A stretch of 64,000 bases of DNA from Cristatella mucedo (GCA_009760855.2 WPIO01000092.1:1236501-1300500); one strand, 5' to 3'; shown: positions 44,181 to 56,483, numbered from the stretch's first letter. Notes: a model not told the origin generated them from the sequence alone. Numbers and translations: made by a program.

Positions 44181-44390
44181 TGCAAGATAAGCAATGAGCC
44201 GGAGTTAATGGAAAGAGAGGTAGCATGCTTATAACATGCATGCACAAAAAAAGAGACAGACACTCAGGTCCACTGGTTACTAGACCAGTCATTAGTAGCA
44301 TGCACTGAATCCCGCTCAAGAAAGCATTAAACACACGACAAAAGCAAGTTCACAGGGGCGATGATAGCACAGAGCACATTCTTATTATAA

Positions 44391-44394
<4 letters not shown>

Positions 44395-44459
<65 letters not shown>

Positions 44460-44470
44460 CATATATATAA
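44395..44470. repeat. (AT)n with ATAC interruptions
   Basis: About 75 bp of alternating AT with three ACATAT breaks, directly joined to a LINE-A tail. Confidence 0.9.
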
Positions 44471-44578
44471 TAATGCATTTGATAAAGCGCCCTCAGAGAA
44501 CTTAATCTCTTTCTAGGCGCTTTACATTTGCAGCAAAGGGAAATGCAATTGAATGGTAAGTAAAATCATTTAACAGTA
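44470..44578 (-). mobile_element. LINE-A tail-only copy
   Basis: TAATGCATTTGATAAAGCGC to AATGGTAAGTAAAATCATTT: about 110 bp of 3' end between two AT tracts. Confidence 0.8.
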
Positions 44579-44602
44579 AAAAAATATATATATATATATA
44601 TA

Positions 44603-44730
44603 ATCAATTTTCCAAGTGCAATAAGAGAACTTCGTCTCTGTTCAGGTGCTTCACCTATGCCACGGGGCTTGGACCCACGACTATGGTCAGCAAATACATT
44701 CACCTTGACCTTGTGCTCCACCAGCTCTTT
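44603..44730 (-). mobile_element. SINE-1 variant (second subfamily)
   Basis: Tail and B-box (GGGTCCAAGCCCC on the - strand) are standard, but the head is AGGTCAAGGTGAATGTATTT, shared with the copy at 41485. Confidence 0.7.
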
Positions 44731-44917
44731 TCTCTTACTGGCATCTCTCGAATGTTGTACAGCAACTTGTCAGACAGCAACTTATTCTCAGCCAAGACAT
44801 TCACATTTTGTGCTATATAGGTTTAGTCCAAGTAATGACTTTTCACAAAGTTGGGAGATATAACATAGTGCAGTGATTTCAGTGGAGCATAAGTAGACAC
44901 TTTTATCAAGCTCACTA

Positions 44918-45848
44918 TAATAATAATAATAATTCACTTGATAAAGCACCCTCAGAGAACTTAATCTCTCTCTAGACGCTTTACATTTGCTGCAAAGGGA
45001 AATGCAATTGAATGGTAAGTAAAATCATGCTTGAAAAACAAAAAAAATGAATAACATGGTTAGGGGTGACATGCACAGGGTCAGCATGCAAATGTGGTTA
45101 GTGGCAGCATGCACTGTGTCAGCACGCATAAGCACATCAAGGACGAATCACAGGGACCCACTAAATGCTGTCCTAAATAGGTGTGTTTTTAGGTTCCTTT
45201 TAAATGTGGTCAGGTCAGGGGATGTTCTGACGCAGGTCGGGAGGGAGTTCCAGGCTTTGTAAGCATACGAAAAAAATGTACGGTCTCCAAAGGATTAGAG
45301 GTTAGTACGGGGTATTTGTAGACTGTTGGATTGCGAAAAGCGGGTGTTAGGATGCTTGGCCTGATGCAGGAGTATATCTGAGAGATATGCCAGAGCCAAA
45401 GAATGAAGTGAACTTAAAGTGAGCAACAAAACCTTGAAGTCAATCCATTGCTTGACTGGTAGTCAGTGCAGGTCGGCGAGAAGTTGAGTAACATGGCAAC
45501 TACGACGCTCACGACAGACAAGCCTAGCTGCGGAGTTTTGCACCAGCTGCAATCGCCTGATCGCACATGCTGGTAGGCCAGTAAGCAGTGAGCTGCAGAA
45601 GTCGAGACGAGATGTCACGAATGCATGGACCAACTTAGACGTGGTATCCTTATCTAAACAAGCCCGAATTTTAGCAATGTTGTGTAGCTGAAAGTAGGCA
45701 GATTAGACCGTGGAGCTGATATGGTCGTCTAACGAGAGGTCGCTTTGGAATATGGCACCTAGATTTCGAGCTGATTCGACAGGAGATATGCTGGCAGAGC
45801 CAATTTTGAGAGACAGCCTTTCCAATCTCTGAGTCACACTGGGTTGAA
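44918..45848 (-). mobile_element. LINE-A copy, 0.9 kb
   Basis: (AAT)n, stem, 3' UTR, C-terminal domain with several breaks, DDHISS region; truncated in the KPSVIQ segment near 45845. Confidence 0.85.
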
Positions 45849-46159
45849 TCACACTATACCATGCCGACTAGGCAAACTCGAGGATAAATGGCTTCCGGAG
45901 GAAGGAAAGTCTTCAGCTGGCCCACGAGACTGCAGGAAGACAGTACTCAACAAGGATACCTCCATACTACCGGACCATCCCACGTTTAGTATGGCAGCTG
46001 CTGCTCCAGCTCCTGACGGCAGCACGTGACACGTGGATTTCGGGGTTGGGACGAGCCCGCTCGGCTGACGGCTCGACGTCTATGCAAGCCTTGGCATGCG
46101 ATTGATCGGCTCGATTGCAACACAAACCAGCAAGCCAGGAATTATCAATATTTAATCCG

Positions 46160-46490
46160 GGTGACACAAGCTTTTGCTCTGCAGGTAACAGACTGTGAGA
46201 CTCTCGTCCACAATTCTTAGGCAACGGCATGTACTCTGCTGCTGAGGACTGTGGCTAATAATACTTTCCAGCCGTTGTGAGCTCCTACTTCCATGCAACT
46301 CACTTCTGACTCAGCTACGCTTCTCGCTTTCTCTTTGTTGCACGAGGTGAAGTCTGTTGGCTACCGAATGCACACCGAAAGTGATGTTTTAGCACAAGTT
46401 TTTATTGTGCTACAGCAAACACTCTAGCATAACACACACATTGTCTTTGCGACTCTGTGGAATTACAGACGGTGATTCATTACATTACAG
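46160..46490 (+). mobile_element. LINE-B 3' end fragment
   Basis: CCACAATTCTTAGGCAACGG onward matches LINE-B C-terminus and 3' UTR, ending ATTCATTACATTACAGTG. Confidence 0.7.
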
Positions 46491-46766
46491 TGGGAGGATG
46501 CGTCGAGGCTTGTAATGGCGAATTGGCGGGTCTTTCTCCCCCATCCCCCATTTGTAAAAGATTGGGGCTTTGCGTCGTCTTATGTTCACCTTACCTCCCA
46601 CACCGATAGCTGCTTGCTAATCACTTCTACTGACCGTGCGTCGTGACTCAGGACTGACAACTGTCACGGCTCTCACTGCTGCGTGATAGATACTGTTGGA
46701 TCAGCTAACTTTTAACTTTAACAGGGCATACGGTTCTTTCGAGATCCTTACGTCGAGTGCTGCTGC

Positions 46767-46899
46767 GCTGGCTTGGCCCAGTGGTTAAGGTGCTCACTCC
46801 GACCAAGGCCGTGCCGAAGTCGTGAGCTCGAGCCGCATGGCATATTCGAAGCGCCTAGAACTAGAGATCACGTTCTCTTAAAGCGCTATACAAATGAAT
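46767..46899 (+). mobile_element. SINE-1 (tRNA-derived), copy h
   Basis: Plus-strand full copy: GGCTTGGCCCAGTGGTTAAG, GAGCTCGAGCC, GAAGCGCCTAGAACTAGAGA and CTATACAAATGAATT followed by a T-run. Confidence 0.8.
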
Positions 46900-47313
46900 T
46901 TTTTTTGTTTTACTTTTCTTCTTCTTCTTTATCACACTATTGTCGTCCTCATTTCTTGCTTTGGCTGACAAGCCAGCAATTCGCTGTTTCAACCTGGGTG
47001 CGAGCAAGCCAATAGCACGAGAAACTCTTGAGCTAGAAAACCACGTGCACCTCCAGATACAGAGCAAGAGATCTGGTCTGCATTTCTGCAATGTCACCAC
47101 TCGCTAAATCCTACCGATGGCAGCTTGCTTCCACCCCATACCTCCTAGTCCTTCCTTACGGCAGTGTACTTTCCCCACTGCTGCAGCTGCTGGTCAGAAA
47201 GCAGGGTAGCGCTCTTGCTGCCACAAGTACTGCGCTCTCGCTGCCTCAGTACTGCGCAGGACAGACACACCAGGTGGCGCAGCAGGCAGCCAGAGGTTAA
47301 TAACGGCTCTCAC

Positions 47314-47586
47314 CTTCTTGCAAATGATCCACAGAATGACGGAGAACACCAAGTCGAAGACCACGAATAGACAAAAAGTCCTGCGGATGGGTGACACCTT
47401 GAGGCAGCGGCAGACCCGGCAGCACTGCCTCTCGTCCGGCTGGTCGTCCGGCTGGCAGTTCCAGCTGTAGCTCAAACACGTCCGGTCCAACGCGCCAAGC
47501 TCGCAAACGCGCATGCCCGACCCGCACGCAGAGGGGCTAGCTGCAGCACAGCAGTTGCTGCTCGAGCATGCAACGAACTGAAGCAT
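47314..47586 (-). CDS. STARD3-like: STARD3-like exon 1: Cys-rich N-terminus and first MENTAL helix
   Basis: ATG at 47584-47586 (- strand). The last 26 residues, SPIRRTFCLFVVFDLVFSVI then LWIICKK, match the start of MENTAL domains, (I/S)DVRRTFCLFV(T/V)FDLLF; donor GTGAGA at 47313. The first 64 residues are unlike vertebrate STARD3 and contain about a dozen Cys, including ERQCCRVCRCLK just before the helix. A second in-frame ATG (MRVCELG) could be the true start, or an upstream exon may exist. 273 nt. Confidence 0.88.
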
Positions 47587-47844
47587 TAGAGTCCTCCCAG
47601 AGAAAAGATTCCTACTTGCTCGACAAAATGGCCACGACTCACAACACGACTGTTAGACTGACTTTTGGTGGGTAACTTACAGAGTCTCACCGACGGCTAG
47701 CTCGAAGACACAGCAAATAAAGCTGCTTTAGAGGACTCACTGGCGTGAAGGGGGTTGAAAGGCCCGCCATTGCTCGGCCACTTCATACCTAGCTGAACTG
47801 CTGCACCAGCTGCAGCCTCCTAGTGCCGGGGGGGGGGGGCGTCT

Positions 47845-48430
47845 TCTGTGAACAATTAATCAGCCATTCGGTTCCTATGCTTAACGACCGTTGGCTAAAG
47901 AAGCTTTTGCTCTGCAGGCCATGGAACTCTGTAGGAGAACGAGAATTTTTACTTTTCCGCGTTTGTAAAGAAGCTCAGAAAGAGCTTAGGTTCTCTGAAA
48001 ATGCTACACAAACGTATCATTACTATTCCTATGGAGAGATAAAGGAGAGGAAAAGAGATTGGAAAAAAGACAATGAGAAAGAGGTAAAAGTAGAGAATCG
48101 ACCTCAACAAGCTCCCGATCAAGCAGTGAATCGACTTCAACGTTCTGCCACTAATTTGTTAAGCCCTTTATTATCTTGCTTTGGCCTACCAACTTGAAAT
48201 ACCGTGCCATCATCACACCGGCGTATTCCCTGACACTGGTCGCTTGGCTGTGCCTATAAGCAACCTCGAATCCTTTGGAGCCACGCCTTCTGCTCGTGAG
48301 CTCCCAGAGCCCGGACCAACTGCCGACTGACGTCACGACAGTCCCTCATTTGACGACATTAAAAAATAACCTAAAAATCCAACTGCTACTCATTTGCTAC
48401 AGAATTTGCTGGGTCAGGGTGAATTATTCA
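47845..48430 (+). mobile_element. Degenerate LINE 3' regions
   Basis: 47845-48030 resembles a LINE end (AAAGAAGCTCAGAAAGAGCT, TTCTCTGAAAATGCTACACA). 48100-48430 has relics of NLKSFGDRAFS...APK and TTFKRNLK (ATCCTTTGGAGCCACGCCTT, TTTGACGACATTAAAAAATA). Confidence 0.5.
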
Positions 48431-48481
48431 ATGGGTTTATACCAGCATAGATTGTGTACTTTATAATGAACCAAATATCAA

Positions 48482-48645
48482 AATACTAGCTGATTTAATA
48501 GCTTCACTTGTACAGCAACAGAAGAGCCTTTATAGCTATCGTTACCACTTGCAGCAGCGATTTCCCACCACAGGATTCGAGCCCCCGACCTCGAGACCAA
48601 GGCTGTGAGAAAGCAACAGCCTCAGCAAGTGTGCATGTGCAATCG
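48482..48645 (-). mobile_element. SINE-2 copy
   Basis: CTAGCTGATTTAATAGCTTC tail, ACCACTTGCAGCAGCGATTT body, B-box GGGCTCGAATCC on the - strand, head CGACCTCGAGACCAAGGCTG. Confidence 0.7.
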
Positions 48646-48989
48646 CGGCTCACAATTGACATGTTCCCTCTCCGGCGGAGGCAATGTGCCAAGATTGAAA
48701 TTTAGGTCTCTTATGATGCTACATACGTGGTTATCGTTAGTATCATAATCTTCACTTTGACTACCGGTTAAACAGTATTTAAGTTTACCCCGTAAGCAAA
48801 CTATATCTGTCGAATGAATGTTCACCTGCCATTGCTTCTATGCAAGACCTATCCTAAACCCTATTATAAAAGGCTTCAACTTCGTCAAGCTGGTGCTAGG
48901 TGCATATCCAGCATGCAACAACGTGCTGCAGCCATGTGTATGCAACCCAATCAGTCACACAACCCAGAAGCGGCTGAGCCCAGCTTTGC

Positions 48990-50350
48990 GACACTCAAGT
49001 ATTCGGGGGGGGCATTTCATCACTGCAACTAGCTTCCGTTACAGCCGAACACGTTCGGAGCAGTCGCCGTGCGAGGGGCAAGCTTGCTTCGCACGGCTGA
49101 GGCCGAGTTCGGGGAGGGGGGTTGCCATAGCCACAGCGATTCGCATAGCTGCCGGCTACGATGCCACACGTAAGGCATTCCACTCCGAGCACTCGCGAGC
49201 GAGTGAGGTGGGGAAAAATAAGAGCAGCCGCCGACACGGTACCTTGTCGACGAGCTTCCGTTGTTGCTGAAGCTGCCGTACAGGATGCGTCCTGCTTCCT
49301 CTGCAGCCCTCTCCCTCTGCGGCATCATCACTGTCGGCTGCCTGCAAGAAGAATATCCGAAAGTGCCAAGCTTGGTGTGGCGGCGCCTCAAGTCAGCGCA
49401 CACGACCGCTGGCCGAAGCTAAGACGCCGCCGCCCGCGCACAGGTGAATTCCGTTTACACGCGTAAAGAGGCAAAGGTCAAGCGAACGGACGACGGACTG
49501 CGGCCTGACGATTGAGGTGGACTGGTAGGCCTGAGGCAATAGCTGGCAGTCTGGCCCCTCGTCGGCACACTGGCAAGGACACGAGTAGGCCTCGACGCCA
49601 GCGGCTCACTTAAAACGCGCCGCCCACTACCATAGCAGCCAAGCATCCGGTTTCGCATTGCCGAGTAGCGAGCGCATGGGTGCTCCGGCTCCGTACGGCG
49701 CCGGGCCCAAGGGCAGCCTCTCAACCGCGGCGCCAACACAGAGCCGTCTGGCTACCTTCGAGACGAAGCATTGCGCAAAAAAATAGACCGTTGCAAAGCG
49801 ACTCCGATGCAGCGGCGCGCCCCGGGAGCTCGGGCCTACAGTCTCGCGCACTTTCACGACCGTTGGCCACCGCCAGCCCAGCCGTTCTCACGATGCCGGA
49901 GGTAGGAAGCGATGTTACGCAGTAGCAGCTGCTGCAGCGGTTCCTGTTGGAGCCGGGCGTGCCAAGAGGTTGCCGTCTTCCACCTTCGATCATGTTGTGG
50001 CACGCTGGCGATGTCGTCTCTGCCGTGTCGGAAGTTAAGAAGAGCGGCGCTACCTTTATCGTCTACATCCACGGTCAGTGAAACGCCCCTTGAATCCAGT
50101 CTCACCTTCGCCGACGATGGACTCGAAGCTAGCCGTCGGATGGCCGAAGGCTTTCCCGACGGACGCTCGTACTGCCGGGCTCGCGCGGTCTTTCTGTCGG
50201 CGATACTCCGCTTAGAAAAGAAAAATTAAGATCTTTCATTGACACCGCTTCGGCTGCAGCGCCTGTGTCGTCAACGCTACCTCCGTGGGGACTTTCCTGT
50301 GCGATGCCTGCTGCCACTATGCTGCGTCATTGTAAGTGTGCATTTTTCTA
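48990..50350. promoter_or_regulatory. GC/CpG-rich block, putative divergent promoter region
   Basis: Strong local rise in G+C and in CpG (for example GCCGCCGACACG, GACGCCGCCGCCCGCGCACA) ending just past UBXN4 exon 1, in an otherwise CpG-poor neighbourhood. No TATA box is evident. Divergent genes flank it: UBXN4 to the right, and the STARD3-like exon 1 about 1.4 kb to the left. Promoter function is inferred from composition and position. Confidence 0.55.
49992..50073 (+). CDS. UBXN4: UBXN4 exon 1
   Basis: ATG at 49992; MLWHAGDVVSAVSEVKKSGA then TFIVYIH, aligning with human MLWFQGAIPAAIATAKRSGA, VFVVFVAG. The first strand of the thioredoxin-like fold is evident. Donor G|GTCAGT; one base of a Gly codon carries over to exon 2. 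Confidence 0.92.
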
Positions 50351-50869
50351 GTCATGTAGCGCATTCATTGCTGCCCTCTAGGTAGTGCTCGGTTTTGGTG
50401 GTTTTTAGGAATAATCTGGGATGGCATCGCTCGCTGGAAGTCCTTACGTTGACTGCAGGATGGCCATCTGCAATCCGAGCGCTATGAACTGGGCGACCAG
50501 ACTGGCCCACATTTATATCTCATCTGTTTCTAGCTAGTACTTTCTTTAGACTTGGTTTCCTTCATTATTTACGTGAGACATTCGCCCCCCCCCCCCGATT
50601 TATGCCGCCCTTTGTTGTACATGTGGTTGTCATTCTTGTCGTTAGCATTGACCAGTTTTCCCCAGCCCACTCAAAGCCAGGTGGCTTTCGGTGCAAAATC
50701 GGTAGAGCATGCAGTGTCAAGTGACAAAGAAAACTTTATAGACATAGCTGAGTGAAGGTAATCGCCGAGGAAGTAAGCTGCAAACAAGTAGCCGCAATGA
50801 ACTGAAGACATGGCATGCTTGAACACTAACCATAGGTAGTGTGGGAATTTGTTTTAACCGTTCTAGCTT

Positions 50870-51070
50870 TTGCTTTTTCTGTTATGTTGTGGCACATTCC
50901 ATAGAGCTAACTTAACGAAACGAGGCCGGGTACTGATGTAGGCCAAACATCATGCCACAGCTGCCTATTCATAGCGCCCATTAAAGTTTTATGAGTTCGA
51001 ATTGAATGCTACTGGGTGGACCTGCTGCAACAGCACCATACCGTATCCTTCAAGAAACATAAATGTATTT
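50870..51070 (+). repeat. Dispersed repeat Rep-R, copy 3
   Basis: GTGGCACATTCCATAGAGC, GGTACTGATGTAGGCCAAAC and GCAACAGCACCATAC match copy 2 (39230-39390) in order and orientation. Confidence 0.5.
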
Positions 51071-51469
51071 CCATAAATACAAGCAGGGGTCAACAGGAAG
51101 CTACAGTAACAAGCAGCTCAAGATGGTAGCCTGCTTTGGACAGAGGCACACACTAAAGATTCGAAGGTGTGAAGCCCGGCAGGACTTTATTTAAAGCCCC
51201 ACTCTTTCTCCTCCTCCCTCCCCCCCATGCAACTAAGGGCAGCAGCCCATGCAGCTTTTGGAATGCACTCTTGGCGCTCGACCTGCTTAGCTTCTTGTGC
51301 AAAGGGGCTGATCGAGTTAAGTTGTTCCGCACCTTAGAATAACTAAGACCTGCACAGCTGCTTGATTATGGTTTGGCTTGTGACAGCAACTATGTCAGCA
51401 CCCTACACCAGAGCTGCAATGCTGTGTCCTTGCCGACTACTGTATTACTAGTATAGACACTAGAAGGAG

Positions 51470-53030
51470 TTGTGGCAAGCCAGCTGAACTCATATTGAAT
51501 CTTCAAACCTTGCTAGTAGGTTCCAGTCTTGTTTTAGAGCTATCACTCCACAGAGTCGGCACCGCTTCGGGTTTACAGCGACCTGCTTAGGAATGCAGAC
51601 ATGGGTAGAGTATCTCTGCTTCTTTTGCTCGATCTTTCGGCAGCTTTTAATACTATCGATTACCAAGTCCTTCTTGAGCGCGGCTCCTCTCGCCTGGACA
51701 TCACTGGGCATCACTGCTCTGCAGTGGTTCGGGTCCTATCTCAATCGGAAACTCCAGAGTGTTGACGTGTATGGACAAAGATCATCGAAAGTACCTCTGA
51801 AATATGGAAAATATGAAATATGAAATATGAAATAATATACCTCAGGGCTCCGTGCTTGATTTGGTTCTTTTCACGGTTTATACTCTCCCTCTTAGTGATA
51901 TGATTGCCTAACGCAATCTAGGCTTTCACTTCTATGCGGATGACACTCAGTTGTACCTTTGCTTTGGTCCCTCCCAGCCCGCCAGCACCTCGAATTCTCT
52001 CAACTCCGTTGCTGCATGTATTGATGACATCTGCACATAGATGGCAGCAAATGATGTTGAATGGAATTATGATAAAACTAACTCACCAATTATGGGCAAA
52101 CCAAGTGTGATTCGGAAATTGGAAAGGCTAGCGTTCACAATCGGCTCTGCCCGCATATCTCCTGTTGAATCTGCTTGAATCTAGGTGCCACGTTCCAAAG
52201 TGACCTTACGGTAGACGACCACATCAGCTCCACAATCAAGTCTGCCTACTTTCAGCTACATAACATTGCTGAACTTTGGGTTTGCTTAGACAGGGATACT
52301 ACATCTCAATTGGGCCATGCATTTGTGACATTTGTCTCGACATCTGTAACTCACTGCTTGCTGATCTACCGGCATGTGCAATCAGACGCCTACAATGGGT
52401 GCAAAACTCTGCAGCTATACTTCTGTCGTGAGCCTCGAAGCTGCCACATCGCACCACTTCTTGCCGACATGCACTGGCTCGCAGTCAAGCAATTCATAGA
52501 CTTCAAGGTTTTGTCACTCACTTTCAGGTCTCTTCATTCTTTGGCTCCGCTATACCTATCAGATATACTTCCCCACCATGCTAAGCATCGTACCACATGC
52601 TTTTCGGAGTCTAGCTGTTTGCCTATACCTCGTAAAAACCTCAAATCCTTTGGAGACCGTGCCTTTAGCTTGTATGTTCCCAAAGCCTGGAACTCACTCC
52701 GACTTGCATCACGACATCTCCTGACTTGACCACATTTAAAAAGAAACTGAAAATGCACCTATTTATTACAGCATTTAGTGGGCTCCTGTGACTCGTCTTT
52801 TTATATGCTTATGCTTATGTGCTCACACTGTGCATGCTGCCAGTAACTATACTTGAGTGCTAACCATGTCAATGTCACCCCTAGCCATGTTATTCCTATT
52901 GTTTATTGAGGATGCTACGACTAACCATTCGATCGTGTTTATTTAGCATGAAATGTAAAGTGCCTAGAAAGAGATTGAGTTCTCTGATGGCGCTTTATCA
53001 AGCATGTTATTATTATCATAATTAGTGCCT
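51470..53030 (+). mobile_element. LINE-A copy, 1.55 kb, degenerate, UBXN4 intron 1
   Basis: RT relics from LLVLLDLSAAFDTIDH-type sequence (51600 onward) and [14 protein letters not shown] in a broken frame near 51925-51960, C-terminal domain 52175-52729, 3' UTR and stem, (ATT)n end at about 53025. Confidence 0.85.
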
Positions 53031-53349
53031 CGGCAAAGCAAAATGCACAAGACTTTTACTTAGGTTGACCAGAACCCGAAAGTATCGAAAAATGTTAGTG
53101 CTCAATCATAGTGTTTATTTGATGCACGATTGGCGCTTGCGGGTTTGATTGGAATTAGTACATAATTATGTTTTTCGTACTGGTCTGGAGAGTGGGTATT
53201 GGGGTTTGAAGGCTGGCCAGGTCACCCCGCCCCTTTCTGCCGTTGGGGTAGCACAAACGCCCTTCTACCTACCTCTGTATTTTAACACTGGTCTTGGGTA
53301 ATGCTCAGTATTCTGAATGGTCAAGCAGCCCTAATCACGGACGGACTTT

Positions 53350-54755
53350 TAAGTCAGTTTCTCTGCTTGTTTTGCTCGATTTTTCGGCAGCTTTTGATAC
53401 TATCTATCACCAAGTTCTTCTAGACCGCATCTCATCTCGACTGGGCATCACTCGCACTGCTCTGCAGTTGTTCAGGTCCTATCTCAGTGGGAGACTCCAG
53501 AGTATTGACGTGAATGGACAAAGATCATCTGAAGTACCTCTGAAATATGGAGTACCTCAGGGTTCCGTGCTAGGGCCGGTTCTTTTCACGGTTTATACTT
53601 TCCCTCTTGCTGATGTGATTGCCAAGCACAATCAAGGCTTTTACTTCTATTCGGATGATACTCAGTTGTACCTTTGCTCTGATCCCTCCCAGCCTTCGAG
53701 CACCTCAAATTCTCTCAACGTACTTGCTGCATGCATTGATGACATCCGCACATGGATGGCAGCAAATTTTCTAAAACTAAACGATGATAAAACTAACATA
53801 CTGGTTATGGGCAAACCCAGTGTGATTCAGAGATTGGAAAGGCTGTCTCTCAAAATTGGCTTTGCCAGCATATCTCCTGTCGAATCAGCTCGAAATCTAG
53901 GTGTCATATTCCAAAGCGACCTCTCGTTAGACGACCATATCAGCTCCACGGTCTAATCTGCCTATTTTCAGCTTCAAAACATTGCTTTAAAATTCGGGCA
54001 TTTTTAGATAAGGATACCACGTCCAAATTGGTCCGTGCATTCGTGACATCCAGTCTCGACTTCTGCAACTCACTGCTTACAGGCCTACCAGCATGTGCGA
54101 TCAGGCGATTGCAGCTGGTGCAAAACTCTGCAGCTAGGCTTGTCTGTCGTGAGCGTCGCAGTTGCCACATTACTCCACTTCTCGCCGACCTGCACTGGCT
54201 ACCAGTCAAGCAACGGATTGACTTCAAGGTTTTGTCGCTCACTTTTAGGTCTCTTCATTCTATGGCTCCAGCCTATCTCTCCGATATACTCCCCCATCAG
54301 GCCAAGCATCGTACCACCTGCTTTTCGGAATCCAACAGTCTACAAATACCTCGTACAAACCTTAATTCCTTTGGAGACCGTGCATTTAGTTCGTATGCTC
54401 CCAAAGCCGAGAACTTCCTCCCGACCTGCGTCAGAACATCCCCTGACCTGACCACATTTAAAAGGAACTTAAAAACTCACCTATTTAGGACAGCATATAG
54501 TGGGTCCCTGTGATTCGTACTTGATGTGCTTATGCGTGCTGACACTGTGCATGCTGCCACTAACAACATCTGCATGCTGACCCTGTGCATGTCACCCCTA
54601 ACCATGTTATTCATTTTGTTTGTTTTTTTTCAAGCATGATTTTCTTACCATTCAATTGCATTTCCCTTTGCAGCAAATGTAAAGCGCCTAGAAAGAGATT
54701 GAGTTCTCTGAGGGCGCTTTAATAAGTGCATTATTATTATTATTATTATCAATCG
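53350..54755 (+). mobile_element. LINE-A copy, 1.4 kb
   Basis: RT frame 53350-53956 open, with [17 protein letters not shown] and FYFYSDDTQLYLCS, where the catalytic YADD is YSDD. A stop (TAA) follows at 53954, a frameshift near 53980, then C-terminal domain 54028-54513, 3' UTR, stem and (ATT)n. Confidence 0.9.
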
Positions 54756-54757
54756 AT

Positions 54758-55382
54758 TACAGCTAGGCTTGTCGGTCGGGAGCGTCGCAGTTGCCACATC
54801 ACACCACTTCTCGCCGAACTGCACTGGCTCACAGTCAAGCAACGGATGGACTTCAAGTTTTTGTCATTCACTTTTAGGTCACTTCATTCTTTGGCTCCTG
54901 CTTATCTCTCAGATCAACTCCCCCACCAGGCCAAGCATCGTACCATCTGCTATTCGGAATCCAACAGATTACCAATACTTTGTACAAACTTCAAATCCTT
55001 TGGAGACCGTGCATTTAGTTTATATGACCCCAAAGCCTGGAATTCACTCTCGACTTGCATCACAACATCTCCTGACTTGGCCACATTTAAAAGAACTTAA
55101 AAACTCCTGTTTAGGACAGCATTTATTGGGTCCCTGTGATTCGTCTTTCATGTGCTTACGCATGCTGACACTGTGCATGCTAACTAACTACACTTGCCTG
55201 CTGAGCCTGTGCATGTTACCCCTAAGCATGTTATTCATGTTGTTTATCAAGCATGGTTGTACTCATCATTCTATTACGTTTCCCTTTGCAGCAAATGTAA
55301 AGTGCCTAGAAAGAGATTGAGTTTTTGAGGGTGCTTTATTAAGTGCATTATTATTATCATTATTATTGTTATTATTTTTAAT
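54758..55382 (+). mobile_element. LINE-A copy, 0.6 kb, directly after the previous one
   Basis: Begins in the C-terminal domain (ARLVGRERRSCHITPLLAEL) and runs to the stem and (ATT)n at 55350-55380. Confidence 0.88.
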
Positions 55383-55489
55383 CTGTCTTAGGACATGATG
55401 ATTGTAGGAACCAATTTTGTGTCATCGAAGGCTGTGACCATTTGGTAGGTGGATGCTAAAAAAAATGCATTCGATATAGAGAGGTTGTA

Positions 55490-55560
55490 TGCTCAATAAA
55501 GAACATGAATAACATGGTTAGGGATGACGTGAACCCGGTCAGCATACAAGTAATGATAAG
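55490..55560 (-). mobile_element. LINE-A 3' UTR relic
   Basis: AATAACATGGTTAGGGATGA, GGTCAGCATACAAG match the 3' UTR on the - strand; tail missing. Confidence 0.45.
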
Positions 55561-56006
55561 TAATAACAAGAGCAGCACTCATTTAACAGCATTTTGGCAT
55601 TGGTATGTAGGCATAAGAAATTGCCAAAAGAACAGCTCCAATATCTGGCTCATTGATTTGGTGGCAGCTAACCCTACACTAGGTCGTACTGCTGGCTCAT
55701 ACTGCTTTTTTGTGTGCTATAGCCTACTGATGACCCTAAACCATTACCAATTGCAATGTTAGGACAAAATTCATACATCCATATGCAAAGAGCAACATGT
55801 TCATGTTGGACATTGTGACTTTACTTGAAAACAGAAGTTTGATCTCCACTAGAGATTCTAGCATATGCTGTAACATACTTGTGTAGGTTCCAGACTGATG
55901 CAGCTTAAAAATTGTCGAGATTATTCACCCGGTTTCTCACTTATTAGAGCTCGGGTGGTGCAGGCCACTCATTCGGCTAAAGAGTGACAGAAAGGGAGGG
56001 GGGAAG

Positions 56007-56072
56007 ACAGACAGACAGAGAGATAGAGAGACAGAGAGAGAGACGGAGAGACAGAGAGAGACGGGGAGGCCG
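56007..56072. repeat. (GA)n-rich purine tract
   Basis: Imperfect GACA/GAGA repeats. Confidence 0.85.
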
Positions 56073-56483
56073 GTAGTTCTATGAAGAGAGGAATCTACAA
56101 AGGGAGAAAGCAACACAAAGGGGAAAGTTTATAGTGGAGAGAGGAAGGACTGAGATAATTGGCAGCCTGCAGTGAAGGTAATAGGTGACTGTGTGGAATG
56201 AGTGCAGTACATAATAGTGACTGCCCACCACAATTTGCCTACAAACCTAGCATTTCAAAAGGAAAGGATGCTTATGTCCCGGCGACAATGTAGCCACTGC
56301 TGCACTGTCGGAGTACTGCCGAGGCAGCTACATTTATTAGCTCGGCTAGAAAGCACCTTTCAGTTGCCAGTGAAAGCACTAGCTGCAACTTACCACCCAA
56401 CCTGTTTTCCTGGTCATCTGTGGCATAAGCCCAGCTGGGCATGTTGAGTATTCGTCGACTTATTTCCACGAGTTGTGATGATT

